Shown here: one piece after another, positions 31,260 through 44,400 of the stretch | How positions within the stretch are numbered: position 1 is the first letter of the stretch | Layout of the letters: each line of letters starts with the position of its first letter | Origin: Cladocopium goreaui | Taxonomy: Eukaryota; Sar; Dinophyceae; Suessiales; Symbiodiniaceae | Direction of reading: 5' to 3' | NCBI GenBank assembly: GCA_947184155.2 | Contig: CAMXCT020002001.1 | Location: 10,001-74,000, forward strand | DNA: 64,000 bases | The notes under the pieces: generated by a model | What the model was told of the DNA's origin: nothing | Seen by the model: the letters and a program-made list of their open reading frames with translations, nothing else | Databases searched by the model: none | Made by a program: the position numbers and the translations under genes

Positions 31260-31494
31260 ATATCAGATCATCATTAAAGAAATATGGATAAATCATGAAG
31301 TGAAGCCACCTTATATCATGGGGATATCATGGGATATAAATCATAGAAACCCCCCAAAATGATGGAATTCAAACTTTAGGAATACCCTCCGGTCATCACA
31401 TGCGGCTGGAACATCCACCATCGGCTTGTGGGATTTCCCAGCCAGGATTGATTAGTGGTGGGTATCCAATAACTTATTGGTGCTTACCCTCTGG

Positions 31495-31552
31495 TAAACT
31501 AACATAGCTATAGAAAATCACCATTTTTAATGGGAAAACTCACTATAATTCC
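31495..31552. repeat. MITE family B copy 3, left half only
   Basis: Starts TACCCTCTGGTAAACTAAC; the right half is missing. Confidence 0.6.
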
Positions 31553-31700
31553 CATCCATTCCCTACTAAGCACCAACTAGTAATTAGTAGTAATCATCCA
31601 TTAGTAGTAATCATCCATTTCCATCCCTACTAAGCCAGGATTTCCCATTGATTAGTAGGGAATGGATGGGAATGGATGGGAATGGGATGATTACTAGTGA
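31553..31700. repeat. local palindromic stretch
   Basis: 'cccatccattccctactaag' and its inverse 'tagtagggaatggatggg' face each other, with repeated 'taatcatccatt' between, forming a possible long hairpin. Confidence 0.55.
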
Positions 31701-31709
31701 TTTAATAAT

Positions 31710-31823
31710 CTGGTTGGTGGTTGAGCCCATCCTCCTGAAAAATGATGGACTTCATCAGTTGGGATGATGACATTCTCAATATATGGGAAGTCATAAAATT
31801 CAATGGTTCCAAACCACCAACCA
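31710..31823. repeat. MITE family A copy 4
   Basis: Complete; the right end reads ACCACCAACCA. Confidence 0.8.
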
Positions 31824-31961
31824 CCGTTCCCAGATTAGTGGCTGGTATCCAATCATGGAGGTCCGTATGATTTCACGGATTGCAGTTCTTGTGGAGAACA
31901 TTTTCTTTAAGTAACATCTAAACAATGGTGAGGCAGACTGCAACGTCTTTTGCGGCTCCCG

Positions 31962-32069
31962 GCCTGGTAAACTAACAATTTGCTATTGAAAATGGCCATA
32001 GACATAGTTGATTTACCCATTGATAGCATGGTGATTTTCCATAGTTTTTTGTATGTTTACCAGAGGGTA
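31962..32069. repeat. MITE family B copy 4
   Basis: The left terminal bases are replaced (cggcctggtaaac); the right end TTTACCAGAGGGTA is intact. Confidence 0.7.
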
Positions 32070-32195
32070 ACCTTGCATCTGGTTCTGTACCCCTTGTTTG
32101 TGGTTGATCCTCACAAAGCGTTGCCAGTCGTAGATACGCATCTGTTCAAAAGCTGGTGAGGTGAATCTTGCCGCCATTTATGGCAACATATGAAG

Positions 32196-32293
32196 CTGGT
32201 TGGTGGTTTTAACCCCTCTGAAAAATATGAAAGTCAATGGGAAGGATTATCCCATATATCATGGAAAAAAAAATGTTCCAAACCACCAACCAG
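32196..32293. repeat. MITE family A copy 5
   Basis: Complete copy. Confidence 0.8.
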
Positions 32294-32460
32294 GAATTTG
32301 TATCCAACTATCCCCAGTTGCTGTCCCCAATGTTCGATCGTGAATTCCCCATTTGCTTAGTGAAAAATCTCTATCTTTAATGTTTACTTGCCCAAAAAAA
32401 AACAGCTAAATCCCACTCCCCCAAAATATATCCATGATTTTGCTGCTTACCCTCCAGTAA

Positions 32461-32676
32461 TCAAACTTCCTGGAACATCTTCCTGGAACATCCTCCATTT
32501 ACTGGGCTTTTCCCCGGAAAAAACCCGTGGATTTTTAAGGTGACATCCAGTCCTAGTCCCAGTCCCAGTCCAGCCCGAGACAACATCCGACCAGGTCCAA
32601 CCAGGTCACACTTCTCAAAGAGCTTCTGCCACTTCTCTTTCTCCAACTTTCTGCCGATAAAGACCTCCGAAAAAAA
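32461..32676 (-). CDS. ZNG1-type gene, last exon
   Basis: After the acceptor 'gaagcttcag' the frame reads FFSEVFIGRKLEKEKWQKLF then EKC, the end of the CobW C-terminal domain (family pattern hxFIGRxLxxxxxxxxF). The open frame continues through a Gly-Leu repeat to a stop at 32461. That tail may be translated, or the exon may end at a donor soon after EKC. Confidence 0.75.
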   Translation of the reverse strand, partial: FFSEVFIGRKLEKEKWQKLFEKCDLVGPGRMLSRAGLGLGLGLDVTLKIHGFFPGKSPVNGGCSRKMFQEV

Positions 32677-35440
32677 CTGAAGCTTCGCAGCTTCGGAAGA
32701 AGATCGATGGCCGGCAACTGAGGAATTATGGGGATTGATCAATGACGACTTAAGGGAAATGGAAGACTTTTTCATGGACTTTGTAACTGGTTAGTAAGTG
32801 GGGTTCTACCGCAGTTATAAACTTGATAACGTACGAAGAAAGAGACTTATTGACCAAGGTAAAGAGAGGCAGTTACTATGATCCCCAAAATACTTGGATG
32901 GGCCATGGAGTTAGTTAACCACATCTATGTCTCGGTTTCATATTTTACCTAACCCACAACTTAGATTAAATGAACATGCCCTAAATTCCATGGTTTGAAC
33001 GTTTAAAACCATGTATAAAGAACAACGTTTTAAACGTTTAAAACCATATATATATAAACATATTGTAATTGTAAAAACCATTGTAATAAAAAAGCATTGT
33101 AGTTATAAAACCATTATAAAACAAGGTTTGAACGTTTAAAACATAATGTGATTATATATATAATATTTTCATTTGTTGTCCCTTCCAACCCACCGCGTTC
33201 GGCACCCCAGGCCCTACCAGCTGTGACAAGGTTGGAGAGTTCGTCCAATCTCCGCGAGGTTCAAATTCGCACATGTCCTGGTTGGAAGCGTCGAGCTCGC
33301 GTTTGATGATTATATAATCATCCCATATCATATTGGGAATCATCATATTGGGGATGCAACCCTGCCCATTATTGGCTTATTAATGATTAGATAATAGATA
33401 TACATGGGATAATCATCCATAAATCATAACTAGTAGAATAATGTGGCTAAAACAATAATAAACCACCCCGTTTTTTGATGGTTGATACAATTTCTGATGA
33501 TTTTGGGGATGGTTTATGATTGTCTTACCCTCCTTAAGCCACATCCGATTATCAGTATACCTAGTTGTGTAATCATCCCATATTATGTTACTGGCTTATT
33601 AATGGTTGGATAATCATCCATAACTACAGGATGGGGCCCCCAGTCGAGCGATAGCGTTCAGTTGAGATATTTCTGTGGCTGAATTCTATGGTTTATGGTA
33701 GATATAACCAACTAGTTTTCATGGGGTTTATAAACCAACTTGATGGCCTGAAATACCAGGCAGATAAGTCAGGAGATGTCACCCTGTGGAATAATCACCC
33801 CATAGAAATAAGCATTGAAATAGCAATTTATACTGGTTGGTGGTTGACCTACCCCTCTGAAAAAATATGAGTTCGTCAGTTGGGATGATGACATTCCCAA
33901 TAGATTATGGAAAAGTAAAAACCATGTTCCAAACCACCAACCAGACTAGTTCGATATATCACCAACAAACACCATAGTGAAATTGAAGTTATTTGCACCA
34001 ACTTAGCTATCATAAATCAGCTATAAATTTAAAACATTTATTTTTTTCCAAAAAAACTGGTAAAGGGCTTTCACTGTCGTCGCAAAGAATGAAGGAGTGG
34101 ATTGAAGTCACGTTTTTTTCATACGTGGATTTGATATGGAGCTATGGAGATTTCATGGGGATATAACCAACAATACGGGAATGTTATGGGAATGTCGTGG
34201 GAAATATATAATTAGTATACATATGTAAGTCCTAACTAGATGATCAGTATATCTGGTTGGTGGTGCGTTTTAACCATCTTGAACATGATGGAGTTCGTCA
34301 ATGGGGTTGGGATTATCCCACAAAAGAAATGGAACATAATCCAAATGTTTGAAACCACCAGATGGGAATGTCGTGGGAGAATTTGTTCGTGGCCATAAGT
34401 GGCCTGCAAACGACAGCTAGCCTTTCCATTACTTGCGGTGAATTCTTTGGTTTGTGGTAAACATACCTATAGTATCATATAAGCAATGGGTGCTATAAAC
34501 CAATCTATCACAGGCCACAAAAAGGCGCGGGACAGGCGGTGAATCACCAGTCCCAGATTCGATAGGAGAACTCCTCTTGTGAGAAACGATACAAGATGGC
34601 CCCCCCCAGCCATGTGAACGTTGGTTGATATACCATGAAACAAGCCCCATGAAAACTAGTTCGTTATATCTACCATAAGCATCCATCAACCATAGTTAAG
34701 CCATTTATAAGGCACCTGAACGCTATCTTAGGGGCCCCATCTTGTAGGAATTTGTCAAGTAACGGCGATTCATATGGGACTCACCAACTCCCAAAGTCTT
34801 GCACTCTGAGCCATTTGGCTATGGATCAAGACCCTGATATCTGATAGCCTGCTTATGTTAAATAGCAATGGCTATGCATGCCCCGACCAGCCAAGAGGTA
34901 TTGGCCCTGCCGAAATGCTACGGAACCATTTGGATTTGTCTTTGTCTAAGCAAACGGTGGCCAAAATCCGGCCAAAAACAACCCTCATCTTTACAATGTT
35001 TATCTGAAATAAATTGGCTTATAATACCCTTAGTATCATCCCATAAATAAATATATATATATATATATTCCCTTATTGTTCGATATTATACCATATAAAC
35101 CCACAATCTGGCACTATATCCTCATTACATCTCCATATATCAATGGGGAAAATCGCTAATTTGGTAAACCAAATAACAAACCTACCATTTGCGGATGGGA
35201 AAAAGCCACCTATTGTTGGCCATTTCGGTGATAATCCATATACCTAGGCATCCATCATGGCTGCCATGGCACGTGCACCCCTTGCAATACCGCCCGCCGC
35301 AGAAGGCCGGAGGACTCTTTGATGCAAACGACCCCCTGGCCGTGCAGAGGCAAAAGGCAACCCACACACACAATATATATATACTTTCCCACTGATCTAC
35401 ATCATCCATGTCAAAAGGCCTTACTAATTTGATGATTGAT

Positions 35441-35472
<32 letters not shown>

Positions 35473-38400
35473 TTATTTTCTATCTTTTACGGAAGTACTA
35501 AAAGTCACGCTGTGACGTGAAATTAGCAGTGTGACAAACAATGAAGCACATGTTGAAGAATTCCCAAAAGCAGGGTTTGTGAATGCAGATCCCAATATTG
35601 GGTTATGATCGTTTATGTCTGGTTGGTGGTTGAGCCACCCCTCTGAAAATATGACTTCGTCAGTTGGGGTTATTATTCCCAATATATGGGAAACATGTTC
35701 CAAACCACCAACCAGCCAATATTTTTTCGTTATGATCATTTCTGATTTATGTTTCACGAATTGAGGGTGTCTGAAACTGCTTCACTGGGTCCATACGCAG
35801 GCCCAAACTGATCGGATTTATATCTTTATGACCTTGGAAGCCTTGGACCTTACTGAGAATCTGTATCCATGTTCGACCACAAAACTAAGTAAAAAACGTT
35901 GATCCAAACACTCGGATGTGGAATGGGTAGATAGCCGGTAGATAGAGAGGTACATTTTCCAATTTTCTCTGGCTATCATTTACCTATAGTGGGCGTGAAC
36001 AACCCTGACAAAACTATGATTTCACTCCTTAGTTGCAATTTGGGTATGGATCAATACCTATTTTCATACCATTTTTAGGGGGTTATTCATATCCATAAAT
36101 CCCAGCTATTTTGATGTGAACAAACCAGGGGTACTATTGGTTTTGACACACTGCCATTTACCCTCCGGTAAACAAACATTGTAACGGACAATTTATTTAA
36201 TTTATTTCCAGCCATAAACCTCCAGCCAGGTGCGGATTTCATGGGAGTTTCCAGCCAGGTTTGATGGCACCGGAGGGTGTATTAATTGGTTAACTGGTTA
36301 ATTGGTTGGTTATTAAGGAAATTGGAGAAATGGGTTAATTAATTGGAGGGTATATTAATTAACCACTTAAATAACCAACCGATTTCTCCAATTATTTCTT
36401 TCCAATTGGAAGACTGGACCAATTGCAACGATTTGCAACTGCTTCTCACGACTGACTCGCCATCGCTGACACGGCCATTGTCACCCATCTGGAGTTTTTG
36501 CAGGAGCCTTTCTTCTCAGACCTCGAGGAAGATGTTTTGGAAGACCATGTGCTTGAATGTGCTTGAGCTCGTCTCAAAGTGCCTGGCAAAACCATTCCTG
36601 ATTTGGACGTTCATAGTGTTGTCCCAACCTGTCTATGGACGATGAAAATGAGAACAGTGACCACCCCATCACAATGAGTTACCTCAAAAAGTGACACTAT
36701 TTGGTACTTAAATGATACCCACAACAACTAAACAGCCGATGAGTTAGTGAATCCGGAGATGGCATTACTGGCATTACTTGGGGGTGCAGTTGAGGTTGCT
36801 TTCATGGGGTATGATCAATGGGAATTTCAGGAACCGATTGATTGGAGGTACCTACGGCTATGTAAGGGGATATCCCTCCAAAATATGGCCTTATATGGTA
36901 CAGTACCTCCGTTTTAGGATCCTGGAATTCCCATTGATATGACTATATAACCATGGTGTTTCAACTCCCAAAGTTGGGATGTGTGCGCCCCAAAAAAACT
37001 GCGTATGGTTCTATTCATCCAGTAACTGGAGCAACACCTCCAAGAAGGGCAGTTCATGACAAATCCAAAAGCCCGGGTTGAGGCCCATCAATGTTTACTT
37101 TCACCAATATGAACCCTCAAACTACCCAATTGGGATATCATTAGTTCGTGTTTAAGCAGCTGAATACAATATCCCATATACATCCATATCCTCTAGTTAC
37201 CCTCCAGTAATCGAACGCCTATAGGTTTTCAATAGGGAAATCATCTACAGGATGGGTCCCCCCAGTTATAAGTTGGTTTATCAACCAGTAAAACCCTATA
37301 TAGTTATTATCTATAGTTTTTTTACCATAAACCATAGAATTCAGCCACTTTTCTGTTCGGCAACTGAATGCAAACTCGACTGGGGGCCCCATCCTGTAGT
37401 TATGGATGATTATCCAATCATTAAAAAGCCAATAACATAACATGGGATGATTACACAACTAGGTATACTGATAATCGGATGTGGCTTAATGAGGGTAAAA
37501 CAATCATAAACCATGCCCAAAATCATCGTAAATGGTATCAACCATCAAAACACGGGGTGGTTTATGATTGTTTTACCCACATCATTCTACTAGTTATTAT
37601 TTATAAATGATTATCCCCCCCAAAAAAACTGTTATCTAATTCTTCATTTTCCAGCACTGCCCCATCCGATCTTCGCCTTGTAACGGTAGAGGTCCACGGC
37701 ATGCTCCGCACGCAAGGCGTTCATGACCTTCGTGCCGTGGAGACCACACCAAACATGGCTCCACGCTTTCGAAACAAACAGCCAAAAATCAGTGGCCATT
37801 TCAGGAACCGAGAACAATTGGAGGTACCTACCATATACAACGCCTATGGTTCAGGCCTATGTAAGGCAATATCCCCACAAAATATGGCCTTATATGGTAC
37901 AGTACCTCCATTTTAGGATCCTGACATTCCTATTAAAAAAAGGGGAAGTCAAATACTTTTCAAACATGGATTTTTTTAAAAAAGGTGGAAGTCAAAAAGG
38001 ATTCACTTGCTAATTTTTTGTTGGTAAATTACTTTCCACCTTTTTTGTTGGGTTACTAGAAAGAGAGTTATAAGGAAGAAGTGATGAAACAAGTTCCTTT
38101 TTGTGGGGTGTTATATTTCAGAACATGAAAATGGCTAGGACCCTTAGGCACCCCAAGGCTGAATACTTAAACCCTCATCAACCCCATAAAACCGTGCATT
38201 TTTTGTACTAAAATAGTAACAACTTTATGGTTGCTCTGAGGGTCTAGGTAGAGGATATGTCGACTTTCCCATAGTTTCACAGATCCGAATTCAATGAAGT
38301 ACTTAGATGCACATGGTTACTTAGTTGACTCGTTATCATAGCTGGGTTATGTTGCCCATGAAATAATAAGCTTCGATCTTTAATGTTTGATTATGAAGCT

Positions 38401-41400
38401 TGACCTTTAATGTCTGATTATGTCTGATTTTCATAAGGTCATACGTTTGAGTGTGCCATGTGTACCATGCATGTAGTTTATGGTACATATATATATATAT
38501 GTATATATATATAATCCGTCCCATGGGAATTCCGTGAATCACTGATCACTATCCCTATCTCGATCACCATCCCCTGAAGCTGTGCTTGCGCCTGAGTAAA
38601 TCTTTGCAGCACCAGAGGTTTGTGGAAAACAAAGCCTGGCGAGCGCTGCTTCTCCGCCGTGGGGTATCCATGACATGGTGACCCGCAGCGAGGTATCCAT
38701 GACTGATGAACTGCACCAAGGTCAGCTCACTGGTTGCCAATGATCACTAGCATTTCCTAGGCTTCTTCGTTCCATCTTTTCACCCAACTGCAAGTGACTG
38801 CAAGTTCCCATTTCTGTTGGTAAATCCATGTAAATCCTCGATGAATCGTCAAATTTCCACGGTTATCATAATGAGCTTTCCTAAAATGGGGCTACCCCCA
38901 AATACCCAAATATTTTAGTATTGAAAAAAACATGGTGACTTGGGGATCCGCCATGACTCAAGAGACTCCATATATATAATATAATATAATATAATATATA
39001 TATATATGTCTGTATTATGTAGATATTGCTGTTGTTGACCCAGTAACAACCCCATGATGGCCAATATTGATCCAAAATTATCCCGTTTATATCCCATTTA
39101 TATCCCATCAATTAAAGTTTCCTATTAAATACCATTAAACCCCTATTCAACCCCTGATTAGATACCACATTAGTTCTTATCCCATTTTTTTCACCAGGCA
39201 ACTGCAAGTTCCCACGCCAGTATCATGCCGAAACTTCGTCTCTTCGCCGTGGCCATGGCCGTGGTCCCCGTGGCCATGGCCATCGCCGTGGCCATGGCCG
39301 TGGTCGCCATGGTCCCCGTGGTCGCCGTGCTTGGGGCGCTTAGAGGGGCGGCTCACATCCTCTTGAAGCCTTGGGATTCCAGGGATCAGAGGGATTCACC
39401 CATTGAAAATGGCCCAGTCGAAATAGTTTTAATAAATCCCCATTGAAAATGGTGAATTTCCACACTATCCATATAATCTGGTTGGTGGTATAGCCTACCC
39501 CTCTGAAAAATATGACTTCGTCAGTTAGGATGATGAAATTCCCAATTCATATGACTTTGTTTGTTCCCAACTTGGATGATTATAGGATGATTAATGGAAT
39601 TATATAGGGTTTATATAGGGATTATATAAGGATTATGGGATGATTAATGGAATGATTAATGTATCATCTGGTTGGTGGTTTCAACCTACCCCTCTGAAAA
39701 ATGATGGAGTGAGTAACAGCTGGGATGATGACATTCCCAACTGAACGGAAAAACATAAAATTCCATGGTTCCAAACCACCAACCAGAGTAGCTTTTAACT
39801 GATGGGTTTATAGTAGATATATGATGATATATCCGATGGGTGAAACTAAACCAATGAATCTAAGTGGCCATAACCACCTCGTAGAAAAATAACATATTAA
39901 AATCTATAGAAGCCGTGGATCTAATAATTAGATGTTTCTGGGTGTAAGAAGTGAACATTTCCAAGACACCATAGGAAACATATGTGGGTTATGTTGATAT
40001 TTAAGGCCTTAACACCGGAAACACTGGTCCCTTAGCCCTTGCAGCACCCGAAGCAGTGGTCGTTTTGTGTTGACATTGAACCAATAAAGTGGGGATGTCA
40101 TCAATAGTAACCTTGCTTGTTCAAGACATTTGAAGTCAGTAAAGAATCCCAAGTGGGGCCCGCTAGTTCAAAGTTGGTTGATATATAAAAACCTATCTGA
40201 CTGTAGATTCGCGTTCCTCATACACCCTAGTCAGCCAAAAAATGGAAACAAACTTAAGCTACCTAGGGGGCTCCACATTATAGAAATGCTATGGCGCGGT
40301 GCAACAGGTAAGATCGTCCCTGAAATTTGGGGACCCACCATGCTTGGATTTTCCCCTGGCATTGGCTGAGAGAAACCTTGGTTATTTCATGTACAACACA
40401 GAATAAATTTAAAAAACAACAATTAAAACAAGATATTAGTAGGATAGTAGCAGCTTATCAGATACTTATTATCCCCGTTAAGTGCCTGAAGTGAAAATAT
40501 CTAAAATTAGTAGTCTTAGAAGCGATCTTGCCAATGTTTTTTTTGCGCCACTGTATTGCAATGCGACGCCATTCGGCGAGGGTGGAGGGACTGTCACGTC
40601 TGACCCACTGGACTCTGCAGCTGTGATGTGAACTTCAGGGTCGGCTACAGCACGGTGAGGCACGAAATCACGGCAAAATTGGGCGTGATGAAAACATTGC
40701 TCACTTGAGCTACTGCACCCGACTTTGAAATGGTGATGTGAACGGTCAAACCTTTTTCATGAATATTGTGACATGTTTTGGACGTACTTTTTGAATCGTA
40801 CTCACCATTCCTCTGAAATAAAACTGCATCAAACAATTGCGGGGATCTATATATATATATATATAGCTATATAGTTATTTAACATACCATCTGGTTATGA
40901 GTTTCGTCATTGTGGGGCTCCCACCTGAAAAACAACTCATCGACAGAGTCAGCGGAGCCCAGTGGACCCTGTTGCTCGCTGGTGAGCTTCCCCAATCCCC
41001 AAAAGGTGGCTTCCCCTGTTAATGTGGGGCCCCCCAGTGTGTTGGTTTATAAACCCTATGGAAACTATACAACTATACTTAGATGGGCCACGGGATTAGC
41101 TAAATGGTTAGTAACTGGGGATATAACCCATATAACCCCCTATATCCCAATTATAATCGATTTACTAACTAGTTAACTAACTCCACGGCCCATCTAAGTA
41201 GTTGTTTGCGTATAATAAACCATAATAAACTCTAGTGAAATTGGAGTTATGTGGCCCCCAACTGAACGCTATCTTTGGGGGGCCGTTTAACCCATGATTA
41301 ATGACCTAGTATACTGTGGAGTTAGAATCACTGTCAACCCGACTTTAGCATACTTACATGGGCTTGTTTGTCCAAGAAAGGGGTATATCCCAAAATTACT

Positions 41401-44400
41401 CTTGGATTAAGAAAAGTACTACTGGTTGGTGGTTTCAACCCCTCTGAAAAATATGAAAGTCAGTTGGGATGATGAAATTCCCGAGATATGGAAAGTCATA
41501 AAAGTCATGTTCCAAACCACCAACCAGAGTATCAACCCACAGATTTTCAGAACAGGCCACGGTTTTTGAGCGTATGTTTATCTGCTTCACCTTCAGACAT
41601 TGTCAAGGTTTTGGGGTACCACATCTTCAGAGAAAGCCCAAAAAACCCAACTTCGCGTTTGTGAACTGGGACACCTTGCGTTTTACGTCATGGTGATAGA
41701 ATAAATATATATTTAGTTAGATATAGTTGTATTTTTTCCATAAATCAACAAACAGAAGGTCTTGGCCGCAGCAGCTGGCTTTCAAATCCCCTTGTGAAAT
41801 AATTAGTGATAAAACAACTGTTAACTCCCTATGGTTCTACATATCAATGGGTTGTCAGTGGTAAATCCCTGTATCATGTTCCCTGGTTTATAACTTATGA
41901 CGCTGGTTGACCAACTATGGTTTACAGCTTTGGTTTATCCAACTATGGTTAACTATGATCAACTATGGTTAATTATATCTACCATCAACATCCACAAGTC
42001 CAGAGACCATAGGGAACCACCCTCAGATATGGATGTTTATGGTACTAGATAGTTATTGGAAGATAAGAAACTTCCATAGTTAACCATAACCATAACCAAA
42101 TAACCAACTGCTATTGGTTAACTATATATATATACCTACCATAAACATCCGTAGATTTTCTATGATTCACCATGGTTAATATGATTAACTACAAGTATGG
42201 TTAACAGACCATAACATTGCCAATCTTAGATACCCTGCAAAAAAATAACTTCTTTGCTGGTGAACGTAGATATTCCCATACCAAAAGACAACAGTTAGGG
42301 ATTAAAGATGATTCGTTTGTATCCATGTAAGATCAGGGGTTGGTAACTGTCCCATTTTGGGAATATAAAGGACATCACCTGAAAAAGTAGCCATGGCATT
42401 TTTCCCATATACCATTCTAATGGTTCCTAATGGTTGGGTGATGTGACCCATGGGGACATGACTAATGACCCATGTAAGATTGGTTGGTCATTGATCCATT
42501 GAATGTTATTTTCCAAGACTTCCAGCTGGTTATTTTCCCATGTAAGATTGACCAACCATAACCAGCTGTCAAGAGACTCTTCCAAGACCTTCTCCAAACT
42601 AAAACTTTCCATCGACAGCAACTCATCCAATGGGATCTCCTTGGGCCTGGCGCATGGGAATTTGTGACTTCATCAGCAGTGGCTTAGCCAATAGCAGTTG
42701 GTTATGGTATGTTATGGTTATCTATGCTTAGCCATGGAAGTTTCTTATGTTATCTAGTTAACCATACCTGTAGCTCATCATATACTTACCATGCTTAATC
42801 ATAGTAAATCTATGGATTTTTATGGTAGAACATGAACAACTCCGAAGCAAATCCGATCAATGTACCATAAACTTTTCCAGTCATTAGAGAGGCATTGGAG
42901 AAAATTTGTTGCCAATTCCAGCTGCCGAATTCCAGATTAGTACATCAGTCGGAGTTCTTTTTTTTGAGTGTGTAGCTCCATCCCCTATCATTGCCAATCT
43001 TTAACGGCCTAAACAAGTGAAAGTTTTGGTTAGTTGGCGTTAAACGTTTTTTTGCGGCCAAAGACGCAAATACTGAACAAACCATCCAACGTTTCCTCTG
43101 CCAAGAGAACAACACTCGTATTGCCCTCTGGTATAATTTAATCTAGATTTCAAAAAAACTGCCATCTAGATTATTATTAAAACTGCCATCTATTATCACT
43201 ATTATTATTATTTTCTATTATTATATTGGATGAATCATCTATTATTTCTATTATTTCATGGGTGATTTAACTGCCGTCAAACCGTTTTTTGCAGCTCAAC
43301 ATATTCAACAAGGTGGTGTCCCCGTTAAGTTCGTTCGTGAAATGTTGCTTGGTTTAGATGAACACCCCATGACTAGTTCGATTAATATCACCAACAAAAA
43401 CCATCTAGTGAGTTATATAGATTTTGATATAAACCATAGTTATTGTATATATATACGTATATATAACTATATATATATATCACCTATCAACCATGTAGTG
43501 AGTGAAATTGGAGTTATTGGACGGCCCCCGACTGAGTTTTAGCTATCATCAGTCAGCTATGAAGCCCATGAACCGATTCGCGGCAGACCTCTTGGACAAA
43601 CTGCAGCGAAGCATTGGGCAAATGCCATTCATTCCACCTGGGCCAAATATCATGAAATGGATGCAGGATGGGGCCCCAGTTCGTTAGCTGAGTTGGTTAG
43701 ATGGTGAACATAACTATCATAACAATAGTGTATGCTACGCACATAATTATGTTTAGATGGGGTTAAAAACCAACTTATAATTAGGCGGGCCCTTACTGTA
43801 CCTAAAAGGTGGGAGCCCGAGTTTGAAGTTGATTTTTTAACAATAAAACATGAATGCTATAGATATATCATGATATTAATCTACCATGAATCATAATAAT
43901 TTCAGCTATATTGACAAGATTAACCTAGATTAACCCATAGATTAACCATAGTAAAATCTACATAGAATCCTAGGAATTGTCAAACGTTGCCGTAAACCGT
44001 AGAGTGATTGGAGTTCTACAGGAACTTAGCTATCTCAGGACCGTATAAAAGATGAACCAGTTAACCAACTCTGCCCGGGTACATGTTTTGCATCCCTAAA
44101 ATCCCAATCTTTTCATAGGCACTGAATTTGTGTGCCAAACCGAATTAAAAGAACCTGTAATGACGGATTCTCAAAATAACATTAATGATGATCGCCCCTT
44201 TTCAATAAACAAGTCCCTTAAGACCCTATCGTGAATGTGGTGGATCTGTGGATGGAACTCATGGTCTATTTTTCAGCTACGAAGGAGTGAAAAATGAATC
44301 TATCATCATCTGTCCCATTTGAGCTGTGTTTTTTTTTGTTGTCTGGGTCCGTCTACTCCTGTGCTGCCTACGCCACTGTCTACGCAATGCCTACGCGGCC

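Noticed and set aside
34808..34832. Possible decayed spliced-leader relic (gccatttggctatggatcaag)
   Set aside because: It shares only part of the dinoflagellate spliced leader and has an internal insertion, with no retroposed coding sequence downstream.
39225..39446. Plus-strand Ala/Val/Met-rich ORF
   Set aside because: It is the shadow of the His-rich exon on the minus strand.
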